Source of the DNA: Aureispira sp050633105
GTDB taxonomy: Bacteria; Bacteroidota; Bacteroidia; Chitinophagales; Saprospiraceae
Assembly: GCA_050633105.1 (NCBI GenBank)
Contig: JBOEFW010000068.1
Coordinates: 9,824-73,823, forward strand
Direction of reading: 5' to 3'
Length of the DNA: 64,000 nucleotides
How positions within the stretch are numbered: position 1 is the stretch's first letter; each line of letters starts with the position of its first letter. Position numbers and translations under genes: made by a program. The notes below the pieces were generated by a model. That model ran no database searches, was not told the origin of the DNA, and saw only the letters and a program-made list of their open reading frames with translations. This document shows positions 17,222 to 25,714 of this stretch, one piece after another.

Positions 17222-18406
17222 ATGACTACAAGAAACAAAAATTCCTATCAAGCGAAAAGAGAATTAGAGAAAAAACAAAAGAAAGCGGCCAAATTAGCTA
17301 GAGAAATAGAAGAAAAAACGGCAGTAAAAAGTTTTGTTGAGAGCTGGTATGTTGTTTATCAATCGAGCAAATTTTTTAAATGGCTCTTGCAATTGGCAAG
17401 CGGTGTTACTGCAATTTGTGCCCTTTATTACCTACTACCACACTTCTATTTAATCTTAAAAATACCGCTTATAATGGCTGGTATTATCGGTTTTGAAATC
17501 TATGTAAAGCGGCCAATTGTTCATAACTTCTTTAGGGATTATTGTGTTAATGAATATGATTTGGAACCCTTCACGGCAACAAGCGCCCTTATTGCTGTTG
17601 CATTGAGTGTGAGCCTTTCTGTTTATGGCTCTACTAAGATGGTCTATTTGTTGTTTCCTGATGTGGAAGAAGGGCAACCCGTATTACTCGTTGCTGACGA
17701 AATCAACGCCACTTATAATAAAAGATTTGCTGATATTATGGCGGATCAAAAGAAGTTTTATAAATCGCGTTCCCATTATGGAAAATTAAGGAAAGAAGAT
17801 AGCAAAATTGTAAGCACCTATGCTAATGATAAACGTCGAATAGATTCTTTTAAACGAGAAGCGCTGCTTATTATGGCGGATTCTAACAAAGTCCTTACAG
17901 CCGCCCACGCCGCAAATTATGAACAGCAACAAACAGTACTACAAAAGCAGCGCGAAGAGTGGCAATATGGCTTCATTGTAGGGGTTGTTATATTGGAATT
18001 GCTGTATTTTCTTTGCGTTTTTTTTGGATTCTATTATGTAATGGAAGCGAAAGACGAACGCGAAACGCCACGAAATACCACCACTTCAAGAGTTGATATG
18101 CAAGACCTCATCACACTTAGTGAGGGGCTAACAGAACAACAAAAACGAGAGCTGGTAAAAGGTATTGGCGTTAACGTTAACGCGAGTAGTCGCGTTCTTG
18201 GTACTAGTGTTGCTCCTAGAAGTATACAAATTACACAAGGCAATCAGGAAACCTCAATTCCTAAAGTCGTCAAAAAATCGCAAAAGAACGCGAAAAAAAC
18301 GACAAATTGCGCCTACTGCAATAAGGAGTTTGTGCCAACTAGAAAAGGACATCTTTACTGTTCTACAGAATGTAAATCCTCTAACTGGAGAGCAAAGCAA
18401 CAGTAA
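17222..18406 (+). CDS. Multi-pass membrane protein with C-terminal zinc finger
   Basis: 394 residues. A basic N-terminal coiled-coil (residues ~10-30) precedes three membrane helices (about 55-95 and 120-140), a soluble middle part rich in Lys and Glu, a further helix near 245-270 (GFIVGVVILELLYFLCVFFGF), and a C-terminal C-x2-C-x13-C-x3-C finger (CAYC...CSTEC). This combination of membrane anchor and cytoplasmic zinc finger suggests attachment of DNA or a protein complex to the membrane. Family not recognised. Confidence 0.65.
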   Translation: MTTRNKNSYQAKRELEKKQKKAAKLAREIEEKTAVKSFVESWYVVYQSSKFFKWLLQLASGVTAICALYYLLPHFYLILKIPLIMAGIIGFEIYVKRPIVHNFFRDYCVNEYDLEPFTATSALIAVALSVSLSVYGSTKMVYLLFPDVEEGQPVLLVADEINATYNKRFADIMADQKKFYKSRSHYGKLRKEDSKIVSTYANDKRRIDSFKREALLIMADSNKVLTAAHAANYEQQQTVLQKQREEWQYGFIVGVVILELLYFLCVFFGFYYVMEAKDERETPRNTTTSRVDMQDLITLSEGLTEQQKRELVKGIGVNVNASSRVLGTSVAPRSIQITQGNQETSIPKVVKKSQKNAKKTTNCAYCNKEFVPTRKGHLYCSTECKSSNWRAKQQ

Positions 18407-18433
18407 TATTTTACCACTATAATAAATGGTCCT

Positions 18434-18649
18434 ATGGGCGAGCCTTCAGATTTTTTTTTAACCAAAAGCGAACTTGAACAATTACTTGGTTTTACAATGC
18501 GCATAGCGTATAGAAATCAAATATTTACAGAGGATATAGTAATAGAGTTAGGCTTTGAGTCTTTGTACCAGTTTAAAACTAGGAAGAGTTTTAGTATACT
18601 AGAATCGAAGTCTATACGTGAATACTTACGCTCAATAGGTTTGCGTTAG
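18434..18649 (+). CDS. Small hypothetical protein, possible helix-turn-helix
   Basis: 71 residues, helical, with a stretch (residues ~32-60) whose spacing could fit a helix-turn-helix: EDIVIELGFESLYQF followed by a basic segment and YLRSIGLR. It is the last gene before a strong terminator and the repeat-rich region, a place where a regulator of the late promoter would be expected. That role is speculative. Confidence 0.5.
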   Translation: MGEPSDFFLTKSELEQLLGFTMRIAYRNQIFTEDIVIELGFESLYQFKTRKSFSILESKSIREYLRSIGLR

Positions 18650-18654
18650 ATTAT

Positions 18655-18687
18655 AGCTGCTAAACATCATGTTTAGCAGCTTTTTTT
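18655..18687 (+). terminator. Intrinsic terminator closing the early operon
   Basis: AGCTGCTAAAC pairs with GTTTAGCAGCT around ATCAT, followed by T7, only 5 bp after the upstream stop. Confidence 0.92.
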
Positions 18688-18772
18688 GTAAAAGCCGCTT
18701 AAATGTGAGTTTTAACAACTTGACTTTTAGTTGTTTATACTTTTAGACCTCCGCAGGTTGGCCAAATAAACC

Positions 18773-18811
18773 AGGATTGCCAGAGCAGAAGCTCTAGCAA
18801 TCCTTTTTTTT
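18773..18811 (+). terminator. Second terminator-like hairpin
   Basis: AGGATTGC and an inner AGAGC pair with GCTCT and GCAATCCT around AGAA, followed by T8. No gene ends just before it, so it may be a backup terminator or may act in the control of transcription through the repeat region. Confidence 0.75.
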
Positions 18812-18840
18812 GACCTATGAAGAACATTCTTAGGGCTTTT

Positions 18841-18897
18841 GCAGGGCTTTTCTAGGGTGTTTGCAGGGCTTTTCTAGGGTGTTTGCAGGGCTTTTCC
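18841..18897 (+). repeat. Tandem 22-bp repeats
   Basis: The unit GCAGGGCTTTTCTAGGGTGTTT occurs twice in full and once in part (GCAGGGCTTTTCC). Related short GGGCTTTT words lie just upstream. It is non-coding and sits in a 527-bp gap between the early and late genes of the + strand element. Confidence 0.85.
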
Positions 18898-19012
18898 AGT
18901 ATAGTATATAGTATAGGTGGTATTAAAGGCTTAGAAAGAGGCTCTAACTAATTGCCTAGCATAGGTAGTACTACAATTGTTGATATTTTTTGTTAAAAAA
19001 ATCAACATTTTA

Positions 19013-19075
19013 CCAAATCCCGACCAAATCCCGACCAAATCCAAACCGAATCTTACCGAATCCCGACAGAATCCA
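19013..19075 (+). repeat. Short tandem repeats (AAATCCCGACC family)
   Basis: AAATCCCGACC occurs in perfect tandem, then decays through CCGAATC-type variants over about 60 bp. With the 22-bp repeats upstream it makes this gap a candidate replication origin or protein-binding region. Confidence 0.75.
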
Positions 19076-19093
19076 GTAAAGACAAAAATTCTC

Positions 19094-19124
19094 TTGTTTT
19101 TAATAATTGTTTGTTATACGTTTG
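19094..19124 (+). promoter_or_regulatory. Late promoter of the + strand element
   Basis: TTG at 19094 and TACGTTTG at 19117-19124 are separated by 20 bp, fitting the Bacteroidota -33/-7 promoter. It lies 53 bp before the first gene of the structural module and downstream of two terminators and the repeat array. Confidence 0.65.
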
Positions 19125-19176
19125 TATCTATTCTTTATACAAAATAAACTACTGTCTAATCTATTAAATACACATT

Positions 19177-19410
19177 ATGTATCGAACAATCATTGTTAAA
19201 GTCAGCCTGTCTAAAGTTAAAGATATAGGAGATCCTAATTCCTTCAATTTAGATTATGAAAAATTATTTGGAGAGCCACTAACAACCGCCCCAACAGTTC
19301 AAGTGACAAAAAACGACGACACAGAACTAATTTTGACTATTACTGCCAAGCCTAAAGATAAGGCCAAAACAAAAAACACAGATTCCAATAAAGAGGAAGA
19401 GGTTAAATAA
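19177..19410 (+). CDS. Small soluble protein, first late gene
   Basis: 77 residues. The N-terminal half reads as a compact alpha/beta unit and the C-terminal tail is charged and probably disordered (KPKDKAKTKN, then acidic). No family recognised. It directly follows the late promoter. Confidence 0.55.
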   Translation: MYRTIIVKVSLSKVKDIGDPNSFNLDYEKLFGEPLTTAPTVQVTKNDDTELILTITAKPKDKAKTKNTDSNKEEEVK

Positions 19411-19437
19411 TTTGCACTTTTCGCAAATGTTTGTTTG

Positions 19438-19473
19438 AAAGGGGGTAGGGCGTATGGGTGCGCTCTACCCTTT
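19438..19473 (-). repeat. Inverted copy of the GCACCC-loop hairpin
   Basis: Read on the - strand, it is AAAGGGTAGAG, loop CGCACCCATACGC, then CTACCCCCTTT. This matches the plan of the hairpins at 16787 and 17160 (GGGxAGAG, then yGCACCCAyA, then the closing arm) but in the opposite orientation. It lies just before the LEA2-like gene. Confidence 0.5.
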
Positions 19474-19495
19474 ACAAGGCTTTAAAATTAGATAG

Positions 19496-19993
19496 ATGGC
19501 AGATTTAAAGGATTTAGTAGTAGGGAGCTTAGCGCTTGTTGGTGTAATGGCAGTTGCAGAACGTGGAGCCTATGCCGTAGGGGAGGAAATAGGAAATAAT
19601 ATTGACTATCAGGTAAACAAACCTATTGTCAATTTAAATAGATCCTTGGAGGGAATTGTTTTGGTAACGCTTCCTGTAGGCATCACAAATGACAATAGTT
19701 TTTCTATTCAAATAGATAAATTCCAAGGCAAAATTTTTTACGGGCAAACTTATTTATCTGATATCTTGATTAATCAACCACTTTCATTAGGAGCAAACAA
19801 ATATACTAAGGTAAAATTGCTTTTTGAAGCAGATATAAACGAAGCAATGACCAGCGTTGCAGGTAATTACATCAACACAGGTACTACAAGTTTATTAAAT
19901 AGCCTCTATCTAAAAGGAGTATTACAAATTTTAAGTACCTCTTTTAGTGGGAGTTTATCAATTCCTATAGAGTTACCAATTCCTATAATATGA
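19496..19993 (+). CDS. Membrane-anchored LEA2/WHy-like protein
   Basis: 165 residues. A hydrophobic N-terminal helix (about residues 6-28) is followed by a beta-rich domain with the LEA14/WHy pattern: VNLNRSLEGIVLVTLPVGITN, a short strand FQGKIFYGQ, and alternating hydrophobic residues to the end. Such domains are beta sandwiches that bind lipids or proteins. Its stop overlaps the next start (ATGA), so the two are translationally coupled. A virion membrane-associated role is inferred from the context. Confidence 0.6.
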   Translation: MADLKDLVVGSLALVGVMAVAERGAYAVGEEIGNNIDYQVNKPIVNLNRSLEGIVLVTLPVGITNDNSFSIQIDKFQGKIFYGQTYLSDILINQPLSLGANKYTKVKLLFEADINEAMTSVAGNYINTGTTSLLNSLYLKGVLQILSTSFSGSLSIPIELPIPII

Positions 19994-21948
19994 TTGATAC
20001 CAGTTTTATTGATACTAGTAGTATTCCAGATTATACAGGAGTAGTAGATGTCAAGCACGAAAGAGGAAATACCAGAGATATTATTAATGTAGTGCTCAAA
20101 GTTAATACCGAAAATGATAGTCGTTTTAATAAGTTTTCAAGGCAGTTTCCCCCAACCTTAGCAGGTTTGCACCTTCTCTGGGCATGGGTTCGGAACAATA
20201 TAAAGTATATAGAAGATGGTTTTGGGTATCAATATATCAAGTTACCAGAAGCATTATTTGGCATAGGGAAAGGGGATTGTAAAAGCTTTACACTTTTTGT
20301 TAATCAAGTATTAAAGTGTATTGGGTTAAGTTATTATACCAGGTTTGCAGGTTATGAGGGGGAAGATTTTACACATGTTTATACAGTTGTGCTCCTCAAT
20401 GGAAAAGAAGTTCCTTTAGACGCTGTATACAATCGTTTTAGTAAAGAAGTCAAGTACACTAAAAAAGAAGACCACATGACTAATATTGCAGTAATTAGAG
20501 GGATACCAAAAAACATTAAAACAGTAGGGAACGCCCCTACTAGTTTGGAAGAAGTGCAGCAGCGCAAAGCCTACATACCAGAGCAAGCGCCTATCAATTT
20601 CCATAAAAACAGTTATTCAACATCACATCTACTTTTATTAAAGCAGCGTTTGCAAATATTTGGTTCAATGCGTGGAGGCATAGAATCTTCTATTAACAAG
20701 GCTGTTAACATGGTAGATGGGGCTATTAAAAATGGTTATTTAAAAGAGGGCATTATTGATGACTCTTTGCAAAAAGTGGCCGCCCAAGTCACCTTGCTAT
20801 TGGGTCAGCCTGGTGATAGTATGGGTTACGGCGGACGGGGGCAAAAAAAGGCATTTTTGCAAGCCAAAGCAGGAACAGAACTTGCAAAAAGCAAAATAGG
20901 AAGTTCTTTAAAGCTTAAAGATTTAGGAAGTTTGTTTTATAAACAAATAGGGGGAACGGGTGCCCCTACAGATCCTTTCCAGTTTGAACCATTAGTAAAA
21001 TTATTACCTAACGGAGATGTTGACCCCTTTAAGCTGGTGACAACTACCCAAATACAAAACAACCCCAATGCGTTGCTTTTTTGGGGTAGAGATACTTTCG
21101 AGTATCAAGTACCATTAAGTGATTTTTGGAACGATTACCAAAAAACTAAACAGGATTTTATACAGGCGCACCCTGGTAAAATGGCAAAACAAGATAAAGT
21201 AAGCGAACGGTACGCCTTTGCTAATCAGGCTTCTTATGATTTGTTTTTAGAAGAAATAAAGGCCAATTCTGGCGTTTTGTCAAAATGGATCAATGAACTG
21301 TTTAGAGTCAAAAAGAAGGGCGTTAATAATGCAAATCCTGCCTCAGGAACACTCTACAACTTTTTAAATACAGTAAACGGCGCTACCTACAATGACTTCC
21401 CCGAAAAAGTACGCTTTAAAGGTCTTTCTCAACAAGGCTATATTGCCGCCTGTGTTGACTTCTCAGGCGTTGCGCGTAGTTTGGTAGAAGCAATGCTAAT
21501 CAACGGCGTAATGGCTGACATGGGAGGGCATGAGCCTAAAGCGGTTTTAGAAGCCTTGCTTCATGGGAGTAAACCTGGTATTGGCATCATAGATCCTGCT
21601 ACTTTAGCTGTTATTGCTACTATTGCCACTACTTTATTAACTACTGCGGGAGGTATCATAACAGTTGCAATGAATAACGGAGCTAATAAAGCGGCAATGC
21701 TTGACCAGAGCATGAAAGATAGCGCACAGTTTGCCAATCAAAATGCTTCTACTATTCCTCACGAATTAGATTTTGCGGCACCTGTAGCCCCTCCAAATGG
21801 GAGCGGCGGCGGTGGCGGTGGTAGTGATCCTAGCGGAAGTGGTGATGATGTTGCTACCTCAGGAGGTAGCACTTTGTTAAAAATATTAGGGGTTGGTGCT
21901 GCTGGCTATTTGCTGACTAGAGGCAATGCTACAGAAGAAGATATTTAA
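19990..21948 (+). CDS. Transglutaminase-fold protein with membrane-active C-terminus
   Basis: 652 residues. Residues ~50-150 form a transglutaminase/papain-like domain with an intact triad: Cys97 (GKGDCKSF), His129 (FTHVYTVV) and Asp144 (VPLDAV). The long middle region is unassigned. The C-terminal part has a hydrophobic Ala/Thr/Ile segment (about residues 535-560), a Gly/Ser linker and a final helix GVGAAGYLLTR. It may be a capsid-module protease, an amide-bond crosslinker or a membrane-penetrating minor protein. The triad is visible; the substrate is not known. Confidence 0.7.
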   Translation: MIDTSFIDTSSIPDYTGVVDVKHERGNTRDIINVVLKVNTENDSRFNKFSRQFPPTLAGLHLLWAWVRNNIKYIEDGFGYQYIKLPEALFGIGKGDCKSFTLFVNQVLKCIGLSYYTRFAGYEGEDFTHVYTVVLLNGKEVPLDAVYNRFSKEVKYTKKEDHMTNIAVIRGIPKNIKTVGNAPTSLEEVQQRKAYIPEQAPINFHKNSYSTSHLLLLKQRLQIFGSMRGGIESSINKAVNMVDGAIKNGYLKEGIIDDSLQKVAAQVTLLLGQPGDSMGYGGRGQKKAFLQAKAGTELAKSKIGSSLKLKDLGSLFYKQIGGTGAPTDPFQFEPLVKLLPNGDVDPFKLVTTTQIQNNPNALLFWGRDTFEYQVPLSDFWNDYQKTKQDFIQAHPGKMAKQDKVSERYAFANQASYDLFLEEIKANSGVLSKWINELFRVKKKGVNNANPASGTLYNFLNTVNGATYNDFPEKVRFKGLSQQGYIAACVDFSGVARSLVEAMLINGVMADMGGHEPKAVLEALLHGSKPGIGIIDPATLAVIATIATTLLTTAGGIITVAMNNGANKAAMLDQSMKDSAQFANQNASTIPHELDFAAPVAPPNGSGGGGGGSDPSGSGDDVATSGGSTLLKILGVGAAGYLLTRGNATEEDI

Positions 21949-21970
21949 TAACAGATTTAAAAAAAATGTA

Positions 21971-22180
21971 ATGGCAAAAAAAAGAAAAAAGGTTTCAAAA
22001 TGGAGTAAAGCGCTAGGAGCTGCTTCAACCAATTGCGCGGAAGGCACCGCAGAAAGTCAGAAAAAGTTTGAAAAAGCCGCAGATGATTACATCAAAGATG
22101 CCGTAAAAAAAGGCAAAAAAAAATCTGAAGCGAAAAAATCTATTAACAAACTAAGAAACTGCAAAAAAGGCAGAAGATAG
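21971..22180 (+). CDS. Small very basic protein
   Basis: 69 residues from the ATG at 21971 (an upstream in-frame ATG at 21926 would overlap the previous gene). More than a quarter of residues are Lys or Arg, in blocks such as AKKRKKVSKW and KKGKKKSEAKK. The composition matches DNA-condensing virion peptides. Two Cys are present. Role inferred from composition only. Confidence 0.6.
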   Translation: MAKKRKKVSKWSKALGAASTNCAEGTAESQKKFEKAADDYIKDAVKKGKKKSEAKKSINKLRNCKKGRR

Positions 22181-22218
22181 CAACTAAACCTAGTTTCAAA
22201 ATTCTAAAATAGAAAATT

Positions 22219-22788
22219 ATGTGTGGATGTGATGTTGGCCTTTATGGCCATGATTATGATGAACCCGATTATATTGGGGGATTTGAAGATCTTCAACCCA
22301 ATACGTTGGTAAAAGCTGCCGTATTTATTGCCTCTAGTAGTGGTGGCGTTATTGCGGCTAGTCAGGCTGAAAAGTTTTTGACTCTTAATAAAGACGGCAC
22401 GCCAAAAACAAAAGGTTTTTTAGCCACTCCAGCCGATGAAGATAAACGAGATTACGCTTTTATTGGAACAGGTGTTTTAACGGCTGGTTTAGGGCTGGTC
22501 TCTAATGGTAAAGTTGGCGATTGGCTCTTCGGTTTTGGCGTTGGTTGGGGAGGTTATGGTGCAAATCGTCTTTTGGCTAAAAAAGCGCCTAAGCTTTTAT
22601 ATATACCTGCTGCGGCTCCTGCTGTTTCGGGATATGAAACAATGCAACGCAACCCTACCAGAAATGTACTGCATGGCTTCAATAGTAGCATTGAAGAAAT
22701 GATGCAAGATGCCGAGCAAATGCCTGTAACTAATCCAATTCATAAGACTGCAAAAAAGGAGGAAGTCTATCAAGAATATTTTGGGTAG
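22219..22788 (+). CDS. Gly/Ala-rich membrane-associated protein
   Basis: 189 residues. It begins with a Cys/Asp-rich stretch (MCGCDVGLYGHDYDEPDY) and has two hydrophobic Gly/Ala-rich segments (about residues 32-48 and 85-118). Glycine-rich hydrophobic helices of this type are common in the membrane proteins of lipid-containing viruses. No family recognised. Confidence 0.55.
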   Translation: MCGCDVGLYGHDYDEPDYIGGFEDLQPNTLVKAAVFIASSSGGVIAASQAEKFLTLNKDGTPKTKGFLATPADEDKRDYAFIGTGVLTAGLGLVSNGKVGDWLFGFGVGWGGYGANRLLAKKAPKLLYIPAAAPAVSGYETMQRNPTRNVLHGFNSSIEEMMQDAEQMPVTNPIHKTAKKEEVYQEYFG

Positions 22789-22842
22789 AGCTGAAAAAAT
22801 CGAGATTCAATAATTTAATTTACTCTTTAAAAACAACAACTC

Positions 22843-23571
22843 ATGCAATCAGGTATGAATATAACGATTTTAGATAACCCCGAATTATACAATGACAATA
22901 AAGGTCTTGGCAAATTAAAAGCTAAGTTTATTGCAATGGGAGGGGACGAAAACGAATTTGAGGCTTTAGAAATCGTCCATTGTCAATTAATAGCTTATGT
23001 TCCTATAGAAAATGCAAGTTTTCCAGAAGCTAGATTTGGGTATGATTACGGTGATCCTTCTATTATTTTAGAAGATAATGACGCTTTTCTCGCTAATCGT
23101 GTTGCTCTTGGTTTTGTCTCTGTTCCAAATGGAGAAGATATTTCCCACCAAGAAGTATTATACTATAATTCTCCTCTAGATTTCCCTTATCAAGCTCCTG
23201 GAGCAGTAGAACAATACAAGGCAATTGAAGCGCTTTATAAACTGGAATTTAGCTTATACAACAATAATAGACAAGTAGAATTTCATGGCAGTTGTTTAAA
23301 AAAGGTACCAGAACATAGAGTTAGGGGGCAGTTACATTATCCAGAAGGTATTTTTCACCACTTGCCAAGCCAAGTATTATTTAAAGGTACCGAGGTCATG
23401 AAATTTAAAGCAGAGAATCATACATCTGCTGAAATTGATTCTCTGCCTGGTGATAAAAACGCTCAAAAAATGTACGCTGCTTTCCATGTGGGAGGTCTTC
23501 GCATTCGTCGAGGTTCTGAGGCCTTAGCCATATTATTTAAAAGTTTAGAGAAAAACTACTGCATTCAATAA
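22843..23571 (+). CDS. Beta-rich protein, candidate minor capsid or vertex protein
   Basis: 242 residues, soluble, no signal peptide or membrane helix. The alternating hydrophobic pattern from residue 45 to 190 suggests mostly beta structure. It lies 11 bp upstream of the main capsid candidate. A second shell or penton protein is a reasonable guess from position and composition, but no family is recognised. Confidence 0.45.
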   Translation: MQSGMNITILDNPELYNDNKGLGKLKAKFIAMGGDENEFEALEIVHCQLIAYVPIENASFPEARFGYDYGDPSIILEDNDAFLANRVALGFVSVPNGEDISHQEVLYYNSPLDFPYQAPGAVEQYKAIEALYKLEFSLYNNNRQVEFHGSCLKKVPEHRVRGQLHYPEGIFHHLPSQVLFKGTEVMKFKAENHTSAEIDSLPGDKNAQKMYAAFHVGGLRIRRGSEALAILFKSLEKNYCIQ

Positions 23572-23582
23572 AAAAACTTCTT

Positions 23583-24512
23583 ATGTCTATACCTATCAAT
23601 TACGGAATGAATACCAAAACGTTTTCTATTCCGTTAAAAAGCGGAAAGTTTAATTATAGTTTAGGTTCTGTTATTAGAGAAACTGTTTTTAAGCACGCTA
23701 ATGCTATAACAGGTATTGTTTTTAGGTTTGATATGAGCAGTACAGGTTTATATACAGATGAAAAGGGAATGCCTCTGGTGCCAGCGGCTACGATGCGCAA
23801 CAGTTGGCTAAACTTGTACGATTTAAAGGGTCAAGTGTTATTAGGTAACCATAATTTACAAACATTATCAACAGATTATGTTACTAGGGATAGTTACGGA
23901 AACCTAATAACACCAAGTTTTGTCAATTGGAAAAAGTCAGAAATTTTTATCAGTCCTAATACTAATATTATTACTGGTCAACAATTAGAATTCACAATCT
24001 GGTATACAACCGATTGTACTAAGAGTTATCCTACTAACATTGCCTTTAATACAGGGCCTTACAATGCTCTTAGAAGGCGTACTGTTGAAGTACATGCGGC
24101 ATTATCTGGAGCAAGTAGCGCGTTTTTTAACTTTGGTGCAAACGAATTGCCAAGCTGTGCGGAAATAGTAGGCGTTCGGTTCTTACGCTTTGAGTATGAA
24201 AATAAGGAAGGGGTAATGAGTGTACAACTTTCTAAACCCACTAACCCACTAGCACCGCCACCGCCACCCAAAGCGGGCGCGATGAATTGTTCTTTTTTGC
24301 AGCTAAAAAACCTAAAATCTGGTTACCATAGTTTGCTAGATAATGTACCTGTAACGGATCTAAAAGCAATCAATCATATAGGTAAAGATTATTTTCCTAT
24401 AGAGCGCACAAAAGCGGAAGAGGTGGACTGGGCGAACTCTGGTTTTTTAGTCTCCGCTCTTGGTCAAATGAATGATAATGTAATCTTTTCTTTAATGTTC
24501 TATTATTATTAA
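23583..24512 (+). CDS. Candidate major capsid protein of the tailless element
   Basis: 309 residues, soluble, almost entirely beta-strand-like with two similar-sized halves joined by a Pro-rich linker (LAPPPPPKAG, about residues 220-230). It ends in alternating aromatics (VIFSLMFYYY). Size and strand content fit a double jelly-roll capsid protein as in PM2 or FLiP, but no sequence motif defines that fold and I infer it from length, composition and neighbourhood (membrane proteins, basic peptide, P5-like protein). It could instead be a spike or another beta-rich virion protein. Confidence 0.45.
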   Translation: MSIPINYGMNTKTFSIPLKSGKFNYSLGSVIRETVFKHANAITGIVFRFDMSSTGLYTDEKGMPLVPAATMRNSWLNLYDLKGQVLLGNHNLQTLSTDYVTRDSYGNLITPSFVNWKKSEIFISPNTNIITGQQLEFTIWYTTDCTKSYPTNIAFNTGPYNALRRRTVEVHAALSGASSAFFNFGANELPSCAEIVGVRFLRFEYENKEGVMSVQLSKPTNPLAPPPPPKAGAMNCSFLQLKNLKSGYHSLLDNVPVTDLKAINHIGKDYFPIERTKAEEVDWANSGFLVSALGQMNDNVIFSLMFYYY

Positions 24513-24515
24513 ATC

Positions 24516-25418
24516 ATGGAAGACAAAGACGTTATAAAAGAAAGAATATCTACTTGGTTTAGTGCAAACCGACGAGGAAAAAAAGCAGATAAGCCCTGCT
24601 ATTGGACATTATATCCCGCTTCTAGTCCTAATATAAAAATTCCTAGTGGAGCTAATAAAACATCTTCTAATTTTGACGTAGAAGAATTAAAAGAAAGTGT
24701 GGAATTGGTCATATTTGATATGTCCTCTAATGTCCATACTAAATATTATGCTATACGTTTAAGAGAAAGCTCTACTGATCCTGGTTTTATGACTTTTTAT
24801 GAAAATCCTTTCAAAAAATCTAATCAAAGTAGTTTAGCAGGGTTGCCAAATCATAAAAACCAAGGAGAGCAAAATTTTATGATGCAATGGGTGATGACAC
24901 AGGCCGAAATTTCTAGGCAAGAAAGTATAAGCCTTCAAGCACAAATTGCCGAAAGTAACGCAAATATGCGCGATCTCTTACAGGAAAAAAAAGATGAGAT
25001 TGCTCAAATGAAAACAGAAGCGAGAATAGGCAACTTAAAAAGTGAAATTGCGGCTATACAAGCGGCTAATAACACCAAATTTAGCCAATTCATGGAAGAG
25101 GTTATGCCAATGGCAAAAGAATTTGTCATGTATAAAATGATGCCTCCATCAGAGCAACCAGAGCAGCAGAACAAGCAGGACGATTCAAAAGGACAACAGC
25201 AGCAAGATTCTAATAATTCGGAATTGGATAAGGCCTTGAATGATCTGGGTAAGTCGGTCAATTCTCATCAAGATGTTATCTATTTAAGAACTTTATATAT
25301 AGCTACTACTTGGGCAACAGAGGAAGAGAAAAAAGAGCTACAACAAGCCTTATTACCTTTTTTTGAAAGAGCCAAAATGAGAAATGAAGAGCATAAAAAA
25401 AACACACAACAACAATAA
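24516..25418 (+). CDS. Coiled-coil protein with Gln-rich linker
   Basis: 300 residues. The N-terminal ~110 residues are globular; residues ~130-190 are a heptad-like coiled coil (QAQIAESNANMRDLLQEKKDE...); a Gln/Asp/Ser-rich linker follows, and a helical C-terminus. No Walker motif, so it is not the packaging ATPase. It begins 4 bp after the capsid candidate. It could be an assembly scaffold or a stalk. Confidence 0.55.
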   Translation: MEDKDVIKERISTWFSANRRGKKADKPCYWTLYPASSPNIKIPSGANKTSSNFDVEELKESVELVIFDMSSNVHTKYYAIRLRESSTDPGFMTFYENPFKKSNQSSLAGLPNHKNQGEQNFMMQWVMTQAEISRQESISLQAQIAESNANMRDLLQEKKDEIAQMKTEARIGNLKSEIAAIQAANNTKFSQFMEEVMPMAKEFVMYKMMPPSEQPEQQNKQDDSKGQQQQDSNNSELDKALNDLGKSVNSHQDVIYLRTLYIATTWATEEEKKELQQALLPFFERAKMRNEEHKKNTQQQ

Positions 25419-25425
25419 TAAGCAC

Positions 25426-25707
25426 ATGGCATCTACTGGAAGACCTAAACACTTTAGACCTACAGAAACGGGAAGCCGCGAAAAAGTAGATTTATGCGGC
25501 GCAATAGAATTGATTATTAGAAACAACAGCAGTAATATTATAAATTATTCTTTTGATGAGGGGCTAACTATCCCAATTCTTCCAGGGGATAGAGAAATAC
25601 ATCGTTGGAGTTATCCTGTCAATGCTGTTCTATTCTTGACAACTTCAACAGGTGTTGACCTCAGTAGTATGAATGTATTAATTAGTCTAACAGAGTTTCA
25701 AAAATAG
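25426..25707 (+). CDS. Small beta-rich protein
   Basis: 93 residues from the ATG at 25426, 8 bp after the previous stop; an upstream in-frame start would overlap the coiled-coil gene. The body reads as a small beta sandwich (IELIIRNNSSNIINYSF, then VNAVLFLTTS). It resembles small capsid-decorating or cement proteins in size, but no family is recognised. Confidence 0.55.
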   Translation: MASTGRPKHFRPTETGSREKVDLCGAIELIIRNNSSNIINYSFDEGLTIPILPGDREIHRWSYPVNAVLFLTTSTGVDLSSMNVLISLTEFQK

Positions 25708-25714
25708 ATGTCCT

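Noticed and set aside
18841..19075. CRISPR array
   Set aside because: The repeats are directly adjacent or decaying, with no constant spacers and no cas genes.
24516..25418. Packaging ATPase of the + strand block
   Set aside because: No Walker A or B motif; the sequence is coiled-coil and Gln-rich.
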